64,000 nucleotides of DNA from Hymenobacter gummosus (GTDB taxonomy: Bacteria > Bacteroidota > Bacteroidia > Cytophagales > Hymenobacteraceae), in assembly GCF_003970915.1 (NCBI RefSeq), contig NZ_RXOF01000019.1, forward strand, positions 94,623-158,622. The letters are read 5' to 3'. The translations under genes were made by a program, and so were the position numbers. The first letter of the stretch is position 1. Every line of letters starts with the position of its first letter. Positions 34,727-43,694 of this stretch are shown in pieces. The notes under the pieces are model-generated. The model did not search any database, was not told the DNA's origin, and was given only the letters and a program-made list of their open reading frames with translations.

Positions 34727-35587
34727 ATGTTTCGTCTGCCCTGTTTGATTCTGGCCGGTTTGCTGGCTTTTACCACCGCCCAGGCCCAGCAGTTTCCGCT
34801 GCCCCAGGCCAGCCCCCACGCCGTCGTCACCCACACCCTGGGCCTGACCGACGTGACGGTGGACTACCACGCCCCGGGCGTGAAAAGCCGCAAAGTCTGG
34901 GGCCAGCTCGTGCCCTACGACCAGGTGTGGCGGGCCGGGGCCAACGAGAATACGCTCATCACCTTCTCCGACTCGGTGCGCGTGGGCGGCAAGCCGGTAG
35001 CAGCCGGCACCTACTCCCTGTACGTGCAGCCCTCCGCCGACCACGACTGGCAACTCATCCTCAACAAGGTCACCACGCACTGGGGCAGCGAGGGCTACGA
35101 CCCCAAGGACGACGTGCTGCGCGTGCCGGTGCTGCCCGAAACCACCCCCGCCCGCGAAACGCTGGTGTACTGGTTTTCGGACGTGCGCCCCGGCGCCGGC
35201 CGCCTGAACCTGTCGTGGGAGGAAAAAACCATTTCGGTGTTTATCCGCACCAACGTGCACGCCAAGGTGCTGGCCGCCATGCAGCAGGCCGTGCAGAAAA
35301 CGCCCAACGACCCGCAGCTGCTGGCCCAGGCCGCCGATTACCTGATTCAAAACCAGATTGAGGCCGAGCTGGCCTTGCGCTACATCAACCGCGCCATCGA
35401 GCTGAACGACAGCTACACCAACAACTGGCTCAAGGCCCGCCTCATGGCCCAAAAAGAGGACTACCTCTCGGCCGTGGAAAGTGCCCGGCGCGCCATCAAG
35501 CTCGGCGACAAAGACGACAACGCCTTCAAAAGCCAGCTGCCCAACATGAAGGTGGCCCTCACGCAGTGGCAGTCGAAGGCTTATTAG
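34727..35587 (+). CDS. DUF2911 exported protein
   Basis: This 286-residue protein starts at ATG 34727 with signal peptide FRLPCLILAGLLAFTTAQAQ. The core (about 30-165) carries DUF2911 features: DVTVDYHAPGVKSRKVWG, VWRAGANENTLITFS, GTYSLYVQPS and WQLILNK. The remainder is helical, TPR-like (AALRYINRAIELN-type units), as in many family members. The function is unknown; location periplasm or outer membrane. The stop codon TAG is directly followed by array J. Confidence 0.85.
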   Translation: MFRLPCLILAGLLAFTTAQAQQFPLPQASPHAVVTHTLGLTDVTVDYHAPGVKSRKVWGQLVPYDQVWRAGANENTLITFSDSVRVGGKPVAAGTYSLYVQPSADHDWQLILNKVTTHWGSEGYDPKDDVLRVPVLPETTPARETLVYWFSDVRPGAGRLNLSWEEKTISVFIRTNVHAKVLAAMQQAVQKTPNDPQLLAQAADYLIQNQIEAELALRYINRAIELNDSYTNNWLKARLMAQKEDYLSAVESARRAIKLGDKDDNAFKSQLPNMKVALTQWQSKAY

Positions 35588-35755
35588 GAGCTTGGGGTCT
35601 TAGGGTCTTAGGGTCTTAGGAACTTGGTGCTTTTGCTTCTGATGTCAAAGCCCGCGCAAGCGGGCTTTGTTGTTTTTGCGCTGAATCGGCGGAAATTCGG
35701 CGCGCAAAATTCCCAAGCCCCCAAGCCCCCAAGCCCCCAAGCCCCCAAGCCCCCA
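35588..35755. repeat. Octamer-periodic inverted array J around a terminator
   Basis: Left arm 35588-35632 (AGGGTCTT units) starts at the base after the DUF2911 stop. Right arm 35712-35755 (five CCCAAGCC-type units) ends at the base before the ATG of the Crp gene. Between them is an ordinary terminator (35647-35674). The arms are complementary in type (TTGGGG/CCCCAA), not base for base. Confidence 0.88.
35647..35674 (+). terminator. Terminator inside array J
   Basis: AAAGCCCGC (35647-35655) pairs perfectly with GCGGGCTTT (35660-35668), loop GCAA, followed by GTTGTTTTT. It ends the DUF2911 transcript. Confidence 0.9.
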
Positions 35756-36334
35756 ATGGACCTGCTCTTTGACCGCCTCCGCTCCATCTACCCGCTCTCC
35801 GAGGCTTGCCAGCAGGCTATCCGGGCGCTGATGCGGCGCGAGGCCCACCCGGCCCGCACCCAGCTGTTGGCCCCGGGGCAGGTAGCCGGGCGCATTTACT
35901 TCGTGGAGCAGGGCCTGGCCCGGGGCTATTACCTGCACGAGGGCCGCGAGGCTAACACCTGGTTTATGCGCGAAGGCGACTTTATCATCTCCATCGTGAG
36001 CTTTCTGACGCGCACCGCTTCACAGGAATTCATCGAGCTGCTGGAAGACACGGTGCTCTGGTCGGTGAGCTACGCCGAGCTGCAGGGGCTGTACCAGCAG
36101 TTTCCGGAGTTCAACTACGTGGGCCGGGTGCTGACGGAGCACTACTACGTGCTCAGCGAGCAGCGCACCCAGCAGCTGCGCCTGCTGCGGGCCGAGCAAC
36201 GCTACGAGAACCTGCTGCAGACGTTCCCCGCGGTGTTGCAGCGGGTGCCGCTCAAGCACCTGGCCTCCTACCTGGGCGTCACCCCCGAAACCATCAGCCG
36301 CATTCGGGCGGCAGCGGGCAAGAGTCGAAATTGA
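35756..36334 (+). CDS. Crp/Fnr family transcriptional regulator
   Basis: This 192-residue regulator starts at ATG 35756 (MDLLFDRLRSIYPLSE). The cNMP-type beta roll runs about residues 20-125 (IYFVEQGLARGYYLHEG, WFMREGDFIISI), and the C-terminal HTH is KHLASYLGVTPETISRIR near 165-182. It is paralogous to the gene at 2571-3167 (shared RYExLLxxxPxxLQRVxLxHxASYLG). The repeat array runs up to the start codon, so the 5' untranslated region, if any, is made of repeat. It may control the next gene, a membrane protein 51 bp downstream. Confidence 0.88.
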   Translation: MDLLFDRLRSIYPLSEACQQAIRALMRREAHPARTQLLAPGQVAGRIYFVEQGLARGYYLHEGREANTWFMREGDFIISIVSFLTRTASQEFIELLEDTVLWSVSYAELQGLYQQFPEFNYVGRVLTEHYYVLSEQRTQQLRLLRAEQRYENLLQTFPAVLQRVPLKHLASYLGVTPETISRIRAAAGKSRN

Positions 36335-36385
36335 TATTTGTCAAGCGCGGGCTGGGGGCAGCAGCGGACTTTTGGGCATCGTTTC

Positions 36386-36865
36386 ATGCCCCATTGTTCC
36401 CCTATTATGCTGCTCAACGTCAGCTTCGGCATCTTCGCCTTCATGCCCCAGGGCTGGCTGTTTATGGCCGCAGTCATTTTGCTCGAAGGACTGCTCCTGG
36501 CCCGGCTGCTCACCGGCCACTGGGTCGATAAACAGTTTCGCCTCCTGGCTCTGTACACCAACGCCGTCAGCGGCGTAGTGGGCATCCTGGCCTCGATGAA
36601 GCTGAACGGCGGCTGGTGGCTGGTCGTGTGGTTTCCCTGGGTCAGCAACAACGAAATCGACCTGAGCCAGCCCAACGCAGCGCGCTTCCTGGCCCTTTAC
36701 TACGCCGCGGCCTTCATCCTCACGCTGGTGCTGGAAGCACTGTTCAACGTCTGGTTTCTGCGCCGCGACTACCCGCGGCGCCGTGTGCTAACGGCCACCC
36801 TGCTGGCCAACGTGGTCAGCTACGCCATTGGCTCGGCGGTCCTGTACGCCTACAGCTTTAGCTAG
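36386..36865 (+). CDS. Polytopic membrane protein of unknown function
   Basis: A 159-residue protein from ATG 36386 (an in-frame ATG at 36407 is an alternative start). It has four hydrophobic helices: LNVSFGIFAFMPQGWLFMAA, TNAVSGVVGILASM, LALYYAAAFILTLVLEALF and LLANVVSYAIGSAVLYAY. A conserved-looking periplasmic or cytoplasmic loop, WFPWVSNNEIDLSQ, separates them. I do not recognise the family. It is probably co-transcribed with the Crp gene upstream. Confidence 0.7.
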   Translation: MPHCSPIMLLNVSFGIFAFMPQGWLFMAAVILLEGLLLARLLTGHWVDKQFRLLALYTNAVSGVVGILASMKLNGGWWLVVWFPWVSNNEIDLSQPNAARFLALYYAAAFILTLVLEALFNVWFLRRDYPRRRVLTATLLANVVSYAIGSAVLYAYSFS

Positions 36866-36930
36866 GTCCTGTATAGGCGCCGTTTGGTGCTGCATTCTTA
36901 CGCCCGATTCCAGTGGTCTGATAAAATAAC

Positions 36931-36959
36931 GTGCCCGCCCCGGTTGCCGGGGCGGGCAC
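36931..36959. terminator. Convergent-gene terminator
   Basis: GTGCCCGCCCCGG (36931-36943) pairs perfectly with CCGGGGCGGGCAC (36947-36959), loop TTG. On the minus strand it is followed by GTTATTTTATC, so it probably ends the TonB-dependent receptor transcript. Confidence 0.85.
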
Positions 36960-36983
36960 AGCTACGTCAACGAGCAAGCAGCG

Positions 36984-39515
36984 TTAGAAGCGGGCAATGA
37001 CGCGCAGGTTCACCACCCGCTGCGAGAGGTAGTTGGGCACGCCGTAGGTAGCCCCGTTCAGGTCCTGGATGTAGCTGTAGCCGGCCACGTTGTTGGCCCC
37101 CAGGATGTTGAGCACTTCTACGCCAATCCACAGGCTTTCGGGCTCGTAGAACTTGCTGCTGCGCACCGGGCGCAAACTCAGCACCTTGTTGAAACCCAAA
37201 TCCACGCGGCGGTAGCTGCGGGTGAGCTTGCTGGTGCCGCGCAGCTCCGGCAAATCGGGCGGGCTGAAGGGCAGGCCGGTGCCGAACACCAGGTTCACGT
37301 AGCCGCGGAAGGTGGGGTTGTTGGGCAGCTGGTCCTGAAAGAATACGCCCAGGTTCAGGCGCTGGTCGGAGGGGCGGCGGATGTAGCCCTTCTCCTGCTT
37401 GCCGATGGGCTGTCCGTCGCCGTTATACACCGTCAGCGAGTCGCCGCGCAGGTTTTCGCGGGTGGTCAGCACGCCCAGGCTGAACCACGACTCGGTGCCG
37501 CGCACGAACTCCCCGCTCACCCGCCCGTCGAAGCCGGCGGCGTAGGCCGTGGCCAGGTTCTGGGCGAAGTAGCGCAGGCGCACGTTGTCCACGTCGTAGG
37601 GCACCACGTCGGTGAGGTACTTGTAATATACTTCGCCGGTGAAGCGGAACGGCCGGCCCCAGCCCGTGAAGCGGTACTCGGTGCCGCCGATGAAGTGCAG
37701 GGAGCGTTGGGCCCGCAGCTCGGGGTTCAGCACCCCCTGCTGGTTGCGCAGCTCCCGGTAAAATGGCGGCTGGTAGTACACGCCCGTGGCGGCCTTGTAC
37801 GAGAGGCGCGGGTTGCGCCGCGAGCGGGCCGCAAACTGCACGCGCGGGCTCACCGTCAGCTGCCCGTTTACCGACCAGTAGTGCAGGCGTACGCCGTAAG
37901 TCAGCGTCTTGAGCGAGTCGGGCCGCCAGGTGTGCTGCCCGTAGCCCTGCACCCGGCTCGACGTCAAATCCAGCGTGGTGCGCAGGCGGGTGAAGCGCTG
38001 GGCGGGCACGTAGTCGGCCGAGTCGGTGAAGGTGTACTCGTCGAGCCGGTCGTCGATGTGCTCCTGCCCGCCCTTCACGCCGAAGCGCAGGGTGTGGGCG
38101 GGGGTGGGCTCGTAGGCGGCGCGGGCCTCCACGGTGCCCAGCCAGGCCACCAGGCTGTTGCGCGAGTGATTAAAGCCCGAGCCCACGTCGCGCTGGCGCA
38201 CGGCCTGGTTGAAGTCCGGGGAGCTGGGGTCCCGGTTGATGTCCGACAGGCGGTAGGTGGCTTCCACGTCGCGGTACTCGTACTCGCGGGTGATGAGTCC
38301 GCCGCCAATCAGCTCCCCGGTCAGCTTGGGCGTAAAGTGGTGCGTCAGGTTCAGTCCACCCTGGTAGGTGTCGTACTGCATCCGCTCGTTGCCGTCGTAG
38401 AAGATGGTCAGGCGCTGAAACTGGTTGGTCCCGGTGCTGAACGTGACCTGCCCGGTCTGCGGGGCGAAGCGGTAGTTGTTGTGGGCCCAGGAGCCGAGCA
38501 CGCCCAGGCTGGTTTTCTGCAGGTCGTCCTTGGGCCCCAGACCGGCGCGCACGTACAGCTGCGCGTCGGCGTAGTCGGCGTTGTAGCCGCCCTTGAGCTG
38601 GCGCAACGTCCCGAGCACGTAGTCGGCCGTTTTGTAGCGCACGCCCGCCAAATAGCTCACCCGCCCCGATTTGGACACGTCCTCGTAGCTGAGCGAGCCG
38701 CCCACCAGGCTGGCCGTGGCCGAGGCCGCCCGCCGCGTGGGCTGCTTGTAGTCGATGCTCAGCACCGAGGACAGCTTGTCGCCGTAGCGCGGCTGCCAGC
38801 CACCCGAGGAAAACTCGATGCCCGCCACCAGGTCCGGGTTGACGAAGCTCAGCCCTTCCTGCTGGGCCTGCGTGACCAGAAACGGCCGGTAAATCTCGAT
38901 GCCGTTGACGTAGACGAGGTTTTCGTCGTAGTTGCCGCCGCGCACGGCGTAGGTGCTGGTCAGCTCGTTGTTGGCTACCACGCCGGGCAGCGTGGTGAGC
39001 ACCTTGTTGAAGTCGCCAAAGGCCGAGGGAATTTCCTTGGTGATGCGCGGCTCCAGCGTAGTCAGACTCACCTGCTCGCGGGTGTCGGCCACGCCGCGCT
39101 GCCCGCGCACGGTCACGTTGTCGAGGGCGCGGGCGCTGGCTTCCAGCACCACGCTCAGGTCGGCGCGGCCGTCGGCCAGTTCGCGGGCCGAAATGCTGCG
39201 GCGCGTGGTGGCGTACCCGAGGCGCTGCACCACCAGCACCAGCGGCGTGCCGGCGGCGGGTCGGGCCACCGTCAGGCGGAAGCGGCCGTCGTCTTCGGTG
39301 TTGGTGCCGCCGGGCTGGCCTTCCACGGCCACTGCGGCCTGCTCCACCGGGCGGCCGGCGGCGTCGCGCACGGTGCCGCGCAGCTCCACGCGGCCTGGTG
39401 CGGGAGCAGGCTGCTGGGCCAGGGCTTCGGCGGTGGGCAGCATGGCGGCGGCCGGGGCGAGCAGCAGGGCCCGCACCGTCAGCGTCGGCCAGAAAGGGGT
39501 ACGCCGTGGGCTCAT
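36984..39515 (-). CDS. TonB-dependent outer-membrane receptor with carboxypeptidase-like domain
   Basis: This 843-residue protein has a signal peptide (about 1-33), then a CarboxypepD_reg-like beta sandwich (about 43-125, VELRGTVRDAAGRPVEQ and FRLTVARP). The plug domain follows (about 135-250, VTVRGQRG, LTTLPGVVANNELTSTYAVR, LVYVNGIEIYRPF, VAGIEFSSGG), then a 22-strand type barrel ending VVNLRVIARF. No SusD partner lies adjacent, so the substrate (siderophore, vitamin, peptide or glycan) cannot be inferred. It follows rpe by zero intergenic bases: TAA of rpe is followed directly by ATG. Confidence 0.92.
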   Translation of the reverse strand: MSPRRTPFWPTLTVRALLLAPAAAMLPTAEALAQQPAPAPGRVELRGTVRDAAGRPVEQAAVAVEGQPGGTNTEDDGRFRLTVARPAAGTPLVLVVQRLGYATTRRSISARELADGRADLSVVLEASARALDNVTVRGQRGVADTREQVSLTTLEPRITKEIPSAFGDFNKVLTTLPGVVANNELTSTYAVRGGNYDENLVYVNGIEIYRPFLVTQAQQEGLSFVNPDLVAGIEFSSGGWQPRYGDKLSSVLSIDYKQPTRRAASATASLVGGSLSYEDVSKSGRVSYLAGVRYKTADYVLGTLRQLKGGYNADYADAQLYVRAGLGPKDDLQKTSLGVLGSWAHNNYRFAPQTGQVTFSTGTNQFQRLTIFYDGNERMQYDTYQGGLNLTHHFTPKLTGELIGGGLITREYEYRDVEATYRLSDINRDPSSPDFNQAVRQRDVGSGFNHSRNSLVAWLGTVEARAAYEPTPAHTLRFGVKGGQEHIDDRLDEYTFTDSADYVPAQRFTRLRTTLDLTSSRVQGYGQHTWRPDSLKTLTYGVRLHYWSVNGQLTVSPRVQFAARSRRNPRLSYKAATGVYYQPPFYRELRNQQGVLNPELRAQRSLHFIGGTEYRFTGWGRPFRFTGEVYYKYLTDVVPYDVDNVRLRYFAQNLATAYAAGFDGRVSGEFVRGTESWFSLGVLTTRENLRGDSLTVYNGDGQPIGKQEKGYIRRPSDQRLNLGVFFQDQLPNNPTFRGYVNLVFGTGLPFSPPDLPELRGTSKLTRSYRRVDLGFNKVLSLRPVRSSKFYEPESLWIGVEVLNILGANNVAGYSYIQDLNGATYGVPNYLSQRVVNLRVIARF

Positions 39516-40214
39516 TTAGTGCGCGGCGGGGATGATGCTCAGCAGTTGGGCGCGCAGCTCGGCCAGCGTGGCCACGGGGTCGGGGGCGTTGAACACAAAG
39601 GAGCCGGCCACCAGCACGTCGGCCCCGGCTTCCACCAGCGGCAAGGCGTTTTGCTCGTTCACCCCCCCGTCGATTTCAATCAGCGCTTCGGAGCCCGCGT
39701 CGGTCAGCAGTTCCTTTAGCTCGGCCACTTTCTGCAGGGTGTGCGGAATAAAGCTCTGCCCGCCGAAGCCCGGATTCACCGACATCACGCACACCAGGTC
39801 GATGTCCTGGGCAATGTCCTGCAGCACCCAGACGGGCGTATGGGGGTTCAGGGCCACGCCGGCGCGGCAGCCCAGCTTCTTGATCTGCTGAATGACGCGG
39901 TGCAGGTGCGGGCAGGCCTCGTAGTGCACGGTAATGTTGGCCGCGCCGGCGTCGCGCACGGCTTCCAGGTAGTTCTGCGGGTCCTCAATCATCAGGTGCA
40001 CGTCGAGGGGCTGCTGGGCGTGGCGGTGAATGGCCTGCAGCACCGGAATGCCGAAGGAGATATTGGGCACGAAGCGGCCGTCCATGATGTCGCAGTGCAG
40101 CCAGTCGGCGGCGCTACCGGCCAGGCGCTCGGTTTCGGCCTGCAGGTTGGCAAAGTCGGCGGCCAGCAGGGACGGCGCCAGCAACGGGGTAATACGGCGG
40201 GGAGTAGTGCTCAT
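39516..40214 (-). CDS. rpe: Ribulose-phosphate 3-epimerase
   Basis: This 232-residue TIM barrel of the pentose phosphate pathway interconverts ribulose 5-phosphate and xylulose 5-phosphate. Metal/substrate residues are visible in LLAPSLLAADF, DWLHCDIMDGRFVPN, LDVHLMIEDP, VMSVNPGFGGQSF and EIDGGVNEQN. Length is normal. It directly abuts the downstream TonB-dependent receptor gene, an unusual pairing that suggests co-translation. Confidence 0.97.
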   Translation of the reverse strand: MSTTPRRITPLLAPSLLAADFANLQAETERLAGSAADWLHCDIMDGRFVPNISFGIPVLQAIHRHAQQPLDVHLMIEDPQNYLEAVRDAGAANITVHYEACPHLHRVIQQIKKLGCRAGVALNPHTPVWVLQDIAQDIDLVCVMSVNPGFGGQSFIPHTLQKVAELKELLTDAGSEALIEIDGGVNEQNALPLVEAGADVLVAGSFVFNAPDPVATLAELRAQLLSIIPAAH

Positions 40215-40538
40215 GCCGCGAAATTAGGTATTGGGCTGACAAGTAACAGGTGGCACGTGACAGGTTTGGGGTGACAAGTGACAGGCGACACGTGACAAGT
40301 ACGCCGGCAGTGGCCGGATGAAGGCAACTGCCGGCGTCTGATTCCGGCCGGGCGGTGTGCTGCGCAAACGAACGGCCCGGCCATATAAGTATGGCCGGGC
40401 CGCTGATAAGCCGATAGTCGCACCGGGCTACTATTCGGGCTGAGTTCGGCGTTTCACCATTTCACTGACCCCAGCCCCTAGCCCCGTATTGGCTAACCCT
40501 CACTTGTTACCTGTCACGCGTTACGTGTCACCTTTCTC
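40215..40538. repeat. Octamer-periodic inverted array K (zinc-ribbon gene to rpe)
   Basis: Left arm 40237-40301 (ACAAGTAACAGGTGGCACG type, words of about 8) and right arm 40501-40532 (complementary CACTTGTTACCTGTCACG). The spacer holds ordinary sequence including a GGCCCGGCCATA stretch. The right arm ends near the stop codon of the minus-strand zinc-ribbon gene. Confidence 0.85.
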
Positions 40539-40859
40539 TTACTCGCCTTTTTTCCAGGCCTGCCAGTCCAGCTCGCCCGATTCGCGGCGGCGCAGGAACA
40601 CGGTCTGGTCGTCGCGCTGCATCTTGCCGAAGGTCAGGTCGCCGCGGCAGTCCAGGCACTTCACGGAGGTATATTTGAATTTGTCCTGGGCCACGCGGGA
40701 GGTCAAATCGAGGTTGTCGGAGCCGCAGAGGCCGCAGGCGGCCACGTCGGGGAAGCTGAGCCGGTCGTACTCGGCCACGACTTCGTGGAAGGAACCGCCC
40801 TGGACGGTGAAATGGAACTGGCGGCGGCCAATTCGCTTGGTGGTCATCAGTTGAAGCAT
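40539..40859 (-). CDS. Small zinc-ribbon protein
   Basis: This 106-residue protein has two Cys pairs, CGLCGSDNL (about 42-46) and KCLDCRGD (about 68-72), forming a probable zinc ribbon. The N-terminal half (MTTKRIGRRQFHFTVQGGSF) is a small beta region. The C-terminal tail is charged. The start may be ATG 40859 or an in-frame ATG four codons later. I do not recognise a named family; similar sequences may be nucleic-acid binding. It has a textbook promoter at 40886-40916. Confidence 0.72.
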   Translation of the reverse strand: MLQLMTTKRIGRRQFHFTVQGGSFHEVVAEYDRLSFPDVAACGLCGSDNLDLTSRVAQDKFKYTSVKCLDCRGDLTFGKMQRDDQTVFLRRRESGELDWQAWKKGE

Positions 40860-40885
40860 GACGTGCTATGTTCTACAGTACGCCC

Positions 40886-40916
40886 CTAAATTACCAATAT
40901 TTTTAGCAGCTACAAA
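40886..40916 (-). promoter_or_regulatory. Sigma-ABfr promoter of the zinc-ribbon gene
   Basis: On the minus strand TTTG (40913-40916) and TAATTTAG (40886-40893) are separated by exactly 19 bases; the latter matches TAnnTTTG at 7 of 8 positions counting the free bases. The start codon is 27 bases downstream. Confidence 0.78.
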
Positions 40917-41069
40917 TTTTAGCAACAAGAAAATTTTAGCCCTGCCCCGGGTGGTCTTGCCGGGCCCCGCCGAGCCAACCCGCCGGACAAGAGGCTGTTC
41001 GTCGGCAAGCCCACCGCCACCATTGATAATCGGGTGCACCAGCCTGGCTGGAGCGCAGCCTACAAAACA

Positions 41070-41102
41070 GCGGCGCCCGGAGTGCTGGACTCCGGGCGCC
41101 GC
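41070..41102 (-). terminator. Terminator of the subtilase gene
   Basis: GCGGCGCCCGGAGT (41070-41083) pairs with ACTCCGGGCGCCGC (41089-41102); on the minus strand it is followed by TGTTTTGT. Confidence 0.88.
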
Positions 41103-41123
41103 CCTGATTGAACGTCGGCCAAC

Positions 41124-42800
41124 CTACTCCTGCACAAACCGGACGGTTTGCGGTGCCGCGCCCTCGGCCTGCACCGTGCAGGTGTAGGCCCCGGCGCGCA
41201 GCCCGGGCAGGGAAAGCGGCACCCGCTCGCCGCCGACGGGAGCCAGCGGCAGCTCCCGCACCAGGGCGCCGCGGCTGTCGCGGATGCTCACGCGCAGGGC
41301 GCGGCGGCGCAGGGGCTCGGGCAGGTACAGGGTCAGCTCGGCGCCGCCGGGGCTGGGAAACACGCTCAGCTCATTGGCGGGGCGACGCGGGCCGCCCGCC
41401 GCGAGCGGGGTATTGGGGTTCACCAGGTTGTAGGCCCGCACAAAGTTGGGCACGCCGTAGCCCTGCAGGTTATCGGGGCTAGCGGCCTGGGTGCCGCTGC
41501 GCTGCAGCCACTGCAGCACCTGCTGGGCCGTGAGCGTGGGGTTGGCCTGCCAGAAGCCGGTGGCCATGCCCGCCAGGATGGGACAGGCGTACGAGGTACC
41601 GTTGCCGCGCACCACCGAGTTGTTCGGGGCCAGGCCGGCGGCCCGCACGCCCATGGCCGCCAGGTTGGGCTTGATGCGCCCGTCGGCGGTGGGGCCCACG
41701 GAGCTGAAGCCGCCCAGGTTCAGCAGCGAGTCCACCGCGCCCACGGTCAGCACCGAGTCGGCGTCGGCCGGGGCGCCGATGTAGCGCCAGCTGTTGCCCC
41801 CGTCGTTGCCGGCGGAGTTGACGACCAAAATGCCCACGCGGGCGGCCAGGTTGGCGGCCCGGCTGGCAATGGTGGTACGCCCGTCCAGATCGGCGTAGCG
41901 GTGGTCACGCGAGGGCGCATCGAAGGTGGTGTAGCCCAGCGAGGAGCTGATAACGTCGACGCCCACCGAGTCGGCGTATTCGGCCGCAATCAGCCAGTTG
42001 GCCTCCTCGATGGGGTGCTCGGAGCGCACGTCCTCGGTGATGCAGAGGTGGTAGCTGGCCCGGGGCGCCGTGCCGATGAAGTGGCCCGTCTGCTCGGCCG
42101 CCAGCGTGGACAGCGTGAGCGTGCCGTGGCTGTTTTTCTCAAATACGGTGCGGTCCTTATCTACGAAGTCGAAGGTGCTCAGCAGGCGGCCCGACTGGCG
42201 CAGGGGCTCGAAAGCCTGCATCTGGTCGACGCCCGGAAAACCCGCGTCGAACACGGCCACCTGCATGCCTTCACCCTGGTAGCCGGCGTTGTGCATGCTC
42301 ACGGCCCCGATCATCTGCGCCTGCCAGTACGCCTCGCCGTAGTCGGCGGCGCCGCGCGCGGCCACCGGCGGCTGGGTTTGCTGCGCGTACTGCCCGGCGG
42401 GCACGGTGCGGTTGGTGCCGCGGTTGAGCGTGGCGGCCGCGCGCACGAAGGGCAAAGCCTGCAGGCGGCCCAGGGCGGCCGAGTCGCAGGCTACCACGGC
42501 GGCGTTAAACCAGCGCGAGGTGTAGAGCAAGGTCACGCCGCTGGTGGCGCGCACCTGGGCGGCGTAGGCGGGCGTGACGGGCAAATCCCGCGGCAGCACG
42601 GCAATGCCCTGGCGCTGCCGGCGCTGCACAGCGCGGGCCGACAGGAAGGCTTGGGGCTGGCCGGTGCTGAAGGGCGTGCCGGCTTTGTCGCGGAAGTACA
42701 CCAGATGGCGGCGCACCGTGCCGCTCTGGGCCTGGGCGGCCTCGGGAGCAACGACGCCGGCCAGCCCGGTCAGCAACAGGGCCAGGGGAAAAAAGCGCAT
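41124..42800 (-). CDS. Secreted S8 subtilase with type IX sorting domain
   Basis: This 558-residue protease has a signal peptide (about 1-25), a prodomain (about 28-140) and a subtilisin domain with Asp in VAVFDAGFPG, His in KNSHGTLTLS and Ser in GNGTSYACPILAG; the oxyanion Asn is in VNSAGNDGG. The last 80 residues (LSVFPSPGGAELTLYLPE, ending AGAYTCTVQAEG and TVRFVQE) form a type A C-terminal domain used for export by the type IX secretion system. The protein should be surface-attached or released and digest external protein. Its gene is flanked by a good terminator. Confidence 0.92.
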   Translation of the reverse strand: MRFFPLALLLTGLAGVVAPEAAQAQSGTVRRHLVYFRDKAGTPFSTGQPQAFLSARAVQRRQRQGIAVLPRDLPVTPAYAAQVRATSGVTLLYTSRWFNAAVVACDSAALGRLQALPFVRAAATLNRGTNRTVPAGQYAQQTQPPVAARGAADYGEAYWQAQMIGAVSMHNAGYQGEGMQVAVFDAGFPGVDQMQAFEPLRQSGRLLSTFDFVDKDRTVFEKNSHGTLTLSTLAAEQTGHFIGTAPRASYHLCITEDVRSEHPIEEANWLIAAEYADSVGVDVISSSLGYTTFDAPSRDHRYADLDGRTTIASRAANLAARVGILVVNSAGNDGGNSWRYIGAPADADSVLTVGAVDSLLNLGGFSSVGPTADGRIKPNLAAMGVRAAGLAPNNSVVRGNGTSYACPILAGMATGFWQANPTLTAQQVLQWLQRSGTQAASPDNLQGYGVPNFVRAYNLVNPNTPLAAGGPRRPANELSVFPSPGGAELTLYLPEPLRRRALRVSIRDSRGALVRELPLAPVGGERVPLSLPGLRAGAYTCTVQAEGAAPQTVRFVQE

Positions 42801-42934
42801 GAAAAAAGGAGTAGCAGTTGACTTCGGCCAAGATACAGAATTTCAATCCCGCCGGATACTGAAACAGACAGCCGCGTGCCGGCGTCGGTTCCACGTATCG
42901 TCGTCTGGTCCTGTCCGGATGCCGGAAATCAAAC

Positions 42935-42962
42935 GGCCGGCATTTCCTCGGAAATACCGGCC
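42935..42962. terminator. Hairpin between subtilase and lipoprotein genes
   Basis: GGCCGG.ATTTCC pairs with GGAAAT.CCGGCC around a TC loop (42935-42962). It lies between the end of the lipoprotein gene and the start of the subtilase; no T tract is obvious on the minus strand, so it may also be a structured leader. Confidence 0.5.
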
Positions 42963-42988
42963 GCCGGCCATGGCGCTGTTAAAACAAA

Positions 42989-43675
42989 TCAGGGCAGCAG
43001 AATTTCGCGGTGCTCGGTGCCCTGCACGATGTAAGTGTTGCCACCTGAGCAAGTCTGCGGGTTCTGGCAGTAGTCGAAATGCACCCGTTCGCGGTACACC
43101 GGCCCCACCCCTTTGGCGTAGACCTGCCGGGTGGTATAGCGGTAGACGATGAATTGCGGGTCAGTGCCCTTGTCGTAGGCCGTGACGGTATTGTCGTAGC
43201 GGCGGCCCCGGATGCTTGTGGGCGCCCCAAAGTCTTCGTATTGCAGAATGGCTTCGCTGAGCGTGTTGAAGGCGTTGCGGTTCCACTGCGCATTGGCGCG
43301 AGTCGGAAACACCAGCTCCACGGTGCGCAAGTTGCTGCGCGTGAGCAGCAGGTTCTTCTCGTTTACCGTGATGGTCTGCACGCTGTCGAGGCGCCAGGCG
43401 TCGGCGCTGGTGCGGCGCACCGAGCGTACCAGCTGGTAGGTCAGCACGCCGGCCGCGTCGCGGTAGGTTTCCGTCAGCTGCTCGCGGATCAGGGAGCTGT
43501 CGGACGTCACCACGCGGTTGTTGCGCCAGGTTTGGTCGATGACGCGGAACACGCGCTCGGCGCCCACCCGCAGCGGGTAGTAGTCCTTGCCCATTTCCAG
43601 GGGCGCTTCGGTGGTGGTGTTGCAGGCCGTGAGGAACAGGGCCAGCCCGCCGGCGGCCATCATGCGTAAGAACAT
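42989..43675 (-). CDS. Lipoprotein, tandem paralogue 2
   Basis: This 228-residue protein starts at ATG 43675 (MFLRMMAAGGLALFLTAC), with the lipobox LTAC and lipidation Cys at residue 18. The mature region begins NTTTEAPLEMGKDYYPL and shares with the upstream gene GAERVF, REQLTETYRDAAGVLTY, LLLTRSNLRTVELVFP, WNRNAFNTL, RQVYAKGVGP and the ending GTEHRE. Two cysteines near the C-terminus (DYCQNPQTCSGG) may form a disulfide. The fold is unknown and no enzyme motif is seen. Probably an outer-membrane lipoprotein. Confidence 0.8.
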   Translation of the reverse strand: MFLRMMAAGGLALFLTACNTTTEAPLEMGKDYYPLRVGAERVFRVIDQTWRNNRVVTSDSSLIREQLTETYRDAAGVLTYQLVRSVRRTSADAWRLDSVQTITVNEKNLLLTRSNLRTVELVFPTRANAQWNRNAFNTLSEAILQYEDFGAPTSIRGRRYDNTVTAYDKGTDPQFIVYRYTTRQVYAKGVGPVYRERVHFDYCQNPQTCSGGNTYIVQGTEHREILLP

Positions 43676-43694
43676 CGGACGGTAAGTAAACAAG

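Noticed and set aside
37695-39719. 674-codon plus-strand frame
   Set aside because: It is fully antisense to the TonB-dependent receptor and rich in His/Gly/Val/Gln, as expected for the complement of a high-GC gene; no domain is visible.
41148-42821. 557-codon plus-strand frame
   Set aside because: Antisense shadow of the subtilase gene.
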